Shown one piece after another: positions 14,419 through 16,110 of a stretch of 16,110 nucleotides of DNA. This DNA comes from Candidatus Rifleibacteriota bacterium. GTDB taxonomy: Bacteria; Riflebacteria; Ozemobacteria; Ozemobacterales; Ozemobacteraceae. Position 1 is the first letter of the stretch; every line of letters begins with the position of its first letter. Position numbers and translations under genes: made by a program. The DNA lies in NCBI GenBank assembly GCA_017526725.1, contig JAFXRA010000148.1, forward strand, positions 1 to 16,110, written 5' to 3'. Below the pieces are notes generated by a model, which was given only the letters and a program-made list of their open reading frames with translations, did no database searches and was not told where the DNA came from.

Positions 14419-15045
14419 TCAGTTCTTTAAAACGCCATGTATAGAACAATTAAATAGACGGCGGCCATTCTTATATATAATTGAATATTCTCCACCTCGC
14501 GGACAGACTGGAATAGCATCCAAAGCGCCTATTTCCACTAACTTATCTCCGTCAAAACGGGTAACTCTCTTACCGAATTTTTTATCTGCATACAAAACGG
14601 CAAGTATAAGTTTCCTCATTCTGGCAAAGCATTTTATCTTAAAATCTTTTTCGTGGTCTTCAACTTTTTTCAGAACTTTGCCATAATTGCTCTGAGCTTT
14701 TTTATAGGTTTCAAACAACAAAGAATCTCTTTTCAGATCTATTCTAACAATACCTTCACTGCCTTTTTTGACCTCTTTATTATCAATGTTTTGTATTAAT
14801 TCAAGGTATGATTTCTGGAAAGCAGTATGAACATTCTGAAAATCTAATGATTCAAAGATATTCTCTTCATCTGTAACATCACCGACTTCAATATCATTAA
14901 CCACCAAGGGTTTATGAGTCGTCATAGTCTGTCTGGTATTTCTTCTGGACATAAACATAAAAAACAACGACAGAAAGGCCAGAAATACCAAAAAGATTCC
15001 TAGCCATAGCACATTCTGCTTAGAAAAAAGAGTTTGTTGTTTCAT
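14419..15045 (-). CDS. Single-pass membrane protein with pilin-like CPxGGxY/CxxHG motif, 208 aa
   Basis: An unnamed protein with an uncleaved-looking transmembrane anchor (about 12-32, followed by SRR, so the C-terminus would be outside). The exported part (40-208) is mostly helical, with a segment FARMRKLILAVLYADKK (140-156). It ends in VCPRGGEYSIIYKNGRRLFNCSIHG, with C181, Y187, C200 and H203. This C-terminal pattern is one I associate with type II/IV pseudopilin-like proteins (CPxGGxY...C.HG), where the two Cys can form a disulfide. The N-terminus, however, has no prepilin peptidase site (no G-F-x4-E), so it is not a normal pilin. It may be a minor component or partner of a pilus or secretion apparatus. 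The ribosome site is weak; the promoter at 15060-15088 leaves a leader of only about 8 nt. Confidence 0.8.
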   Translation of the reverse strand: MKQQTLFSKQNVLWLGIFLVFLAFLSLFFMFMSRRNTRQTMTTHKPLVVNDIEVGDVTDEENIFESLDFQNVHTAFQKSYLELIQNIDNKEVKKGSEGIVRIDLKRDSLLFETYKKAQSNYGKVLKKVEDHEKDFKIKCFARMRKLILAVLYADKKFGKRVTRFDGDKLVEIGALDAIPVCPRGGEYSIIYKNGRRLFNCSIHGVLKN

Positions 15046-15059
15046 GTTACCGTTCTACC

Positions 15060-15088
15060 ATGATAAACTCTTTACAAAATACTGTCAA
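15060..15088 (-). promoter_or_regulatory. Near-consensus sigma70 promoter
   Basis: A perfect TTGACA (complement of 15083-15088), a 17-nt spacer and TATCAT (complement of 15060-15065). The expected start at about 15053 is only about 8 nt from the ATG at 15045, leaving no room for a normal Shine-Dalgarno; none is seen. Confidence 0.7.
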
Positions 15089-15120
15089 ACATTTGAATTG
15101 TAAATAATAAATAAAGCTAA

Positions 15121-15170
15121 AATAAAAAGCTGACTTTTAAGCAAATATTACTTTCTGCTTAAAAGTCAGC
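15121..15170 (-). terminator. Rho-independent terminator after the HtrA gene
   Basis: A perfect 15-bp inverted repeat: GCTGACTTTTAAGCA (15129-15143) and its complement at 15156-15170, with a 12-nt loop. Read on the - strand the stem is followed by TTTTTATTTT (complement of 15128 downward). It begins 15 nt after the protease stop and separates it from the next - strand promoter. Confidence 0.9.
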
Positions 15171-15185
15171 CTTATTAATTAATAC

Positions 15186-16110
15186 TTATTTATGTGAAAC
15201 AACTAAGAACATAGGTACAGTAGCTCTTTCTATAAGAAAAACAGAACTCTGTTTCTTTACACCGTCTTTTAATGCTTTTTCTAAGTCTGCTTCATTACTG
15301 ATATCGCTGCCGTTTACCTGAGTAATAATATCACCTTTCTTTAAGCCAGATTTATCAGCAGCAGAATCTTCTTTAACACCGGCTATGACTAGGCCTTCAG
15401 AAGTCTTTAACCCCATAGATTTGGCTAAATCAGCAGTTAGTTTTTGAACTTTCAGACCTAATTTATCTGTTATAGCCAAGGGTTTTGTTTTAACAGGATT
15501 TTCTTTTATTTCAGATGATGCAAGACCGAATGTAGAAGGCATTTGTTCAAGTTTTATTTTTAATTCAATCGGCTTACCGTTTCTCAGAACCTGAGTATTG
15601 ATTTCTTCGCCAACATTCCTAGAAAAGATAAACTTCTGAACATCTTCTGTTGTCTTCATTTCTTTGCCATTAAAGCTTCTTATAATATCCATCTTTCTAA
15701 AACCTGCTTTAGAAGCAGGTGATTTATCTGTAATATCCATTACTACAGCGCCCTGTTTATCTTTCAAGCCATAATGTTCGCTGAGTTCATCAGTAACGGG
15801 AACCATAGAAATACCCAAGTAAGGTCTGGAAACAGTGCCGCCTTTTGCAATCTGTTCTGCAACCTTAACAGCTAGATTAGATGGAATAGCAAAACTAATA
15901 CCAGAACCTGGGGCAGTAAAAATCAAAGTATTAATACCTATTACTCTGCCCATTATATCGACAAGAGGGCCGCCTGAATTACCAGGATTAATGCTGGCAT
16001 CAGTCTGTATAAAATCTTCAATTGCTGCAGCACCAAGACCTGAACGGCCAACAGTACTTACAACACCGACAGTTACAGTTTGTTCTAAACCTAATGGACT
16101 ACCGACAGCA
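15186..16110 (-). CDS. HtrA/Deg-type serine protease with two PDZ domains (5' end outside window)
   Basis: An envelope quality-control protease that degrades or refolds damaged exported proteins. The frame is open to the window edge, leaving 307 visible residues. They begin [15 protein letters not shown], a classic HtrA segment, followed by the active site [10 protein letters not shown] with the nucleophile Ser encoded at 15975-15977. The His and Asp of the triad lie in the missing part. After SFAIPSN come PDZ1 (from about SRPYLGISM, with [17 protein letters not shown]) and PDZ2 (from about GLKVQKL, with [28 protein letters not shown]). An ATG at 15953 lies after the active-site Ser, within the protease domain, and is not the start. 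Two PDZ domains resemble DegP/DegQ more than DegS. Its own terminator follows. Confidence 0.95.
   Translation of the reverse strand, partial: AVGSPLGLEQTVTVGVVSTVGRSGLGAAAIEDFIQTDASINPGNSGGPLVDIMGRVIGINTLIFTAPGSGISFAIPSNLAVKVAEQIAKGGTVSRPYLGISMVPVTDELSEHYGLKDKQGAVVMDITDKSPASKAGFRKMDIIRSFNGKEMKTTEDVQKFIFSRNVGEEINTQVLRNGKPIELKIKLEQMPSTFGLASSEIKENPVKTKPLAITDKLGLKVQKLTADLAKSMGLKTSEGLVIAGVKEDSAADKSGLKKGDIITQVNGSDISNEADLEKALKDGVKKQSSVFLIERATVPMFLVVSHK

Noticed and set aside
15951..15953. ATG as start of a separate PDZ protein
   Set aside because: The frame continues upstream to the window edge through the HtrA active site [10 protein letters not shown].

Overview
The window comes from an AT-rich bacterial chromosome. 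Exported proteins with Sec signals, a lipoprotein and an HtrA-type protease suggest a Gram-negative cell envelope. No rRNA, tRNA, integrase, transposase or CRISPR array is visible, so the lineage cannot be fixed. The mix of CpaE-type ATPases with FHA or cyclic-nucleotide-type input domains, a PEGA-domain kinase and a CPxGGxY...CxxHG membrane protein would fit a deep-branching or candidate-phylum group (Riflebacteria-like is a guess).

Region 1 (1-2420) is ordinary chromosome on the + strand: the 3' end of an unidentified gene with a strong terminator, a small lipoprotein gene directly followed by an ArfB-like ribosome-rescue factor, a GC-richer DUF4258-type gene convergent with arfB (both stops lie in one TTAA), a 3 x 15 bp tandem repeat, and an AlkA-type DNA glycosylase with its own promoter and terminator.

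Region 2 (2511-8785), on the - strand, is a tandem duplication of a two-gene unit. Each unit encodes an exported SH3b plus NlpC/P60-like cysteine hydrolase, followed 13-16 nt later by an exported NHL/beta-propeller-like protein of about 580 residues. Both units start with the same leader (GGGGGAATATATGAAAAA) and the same unusual promoter (TAAACT-N17-TATWAT). An imperfect 30 bp direct repeat brackets the double unit. No known system with this composition comes to mind; it is the best candidate here for something undescribed, perhaps a cell-wall remodelling or effector pair.

Region 3 (8810-14150) is a phospho-signalling locus. A - strand operon encodes an FHA-CpaE ATPase, a membrane Ser/Thr kinase with PEGA and helical repeat domains, and a PP2C phosphatase. 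A + strand gene for a cyclic-nucleotide-domain CpaE ATPase converges on it. The FHA protein has lost its main P-loop lysine (KGGTGITT), while the other ATPase keeps KGGAGKS but lacks the phosphate-binding Arg in its cNMP-type domain. Kinase, phosphatase and FHA reader form a complete write/erase/read set, probably controlling the position or activity of an envelope machine that is not encoded in the window.

Region 4 (14192-16110) holds a 53-residue membrane protein behind a sigma28-like promoter, a single-pass membrane protein with a pilin-like cysteine motif behind a near-consensus promoter, and the 3' two thirds of an HtrA/Deg protease gene with two PDZ domains.
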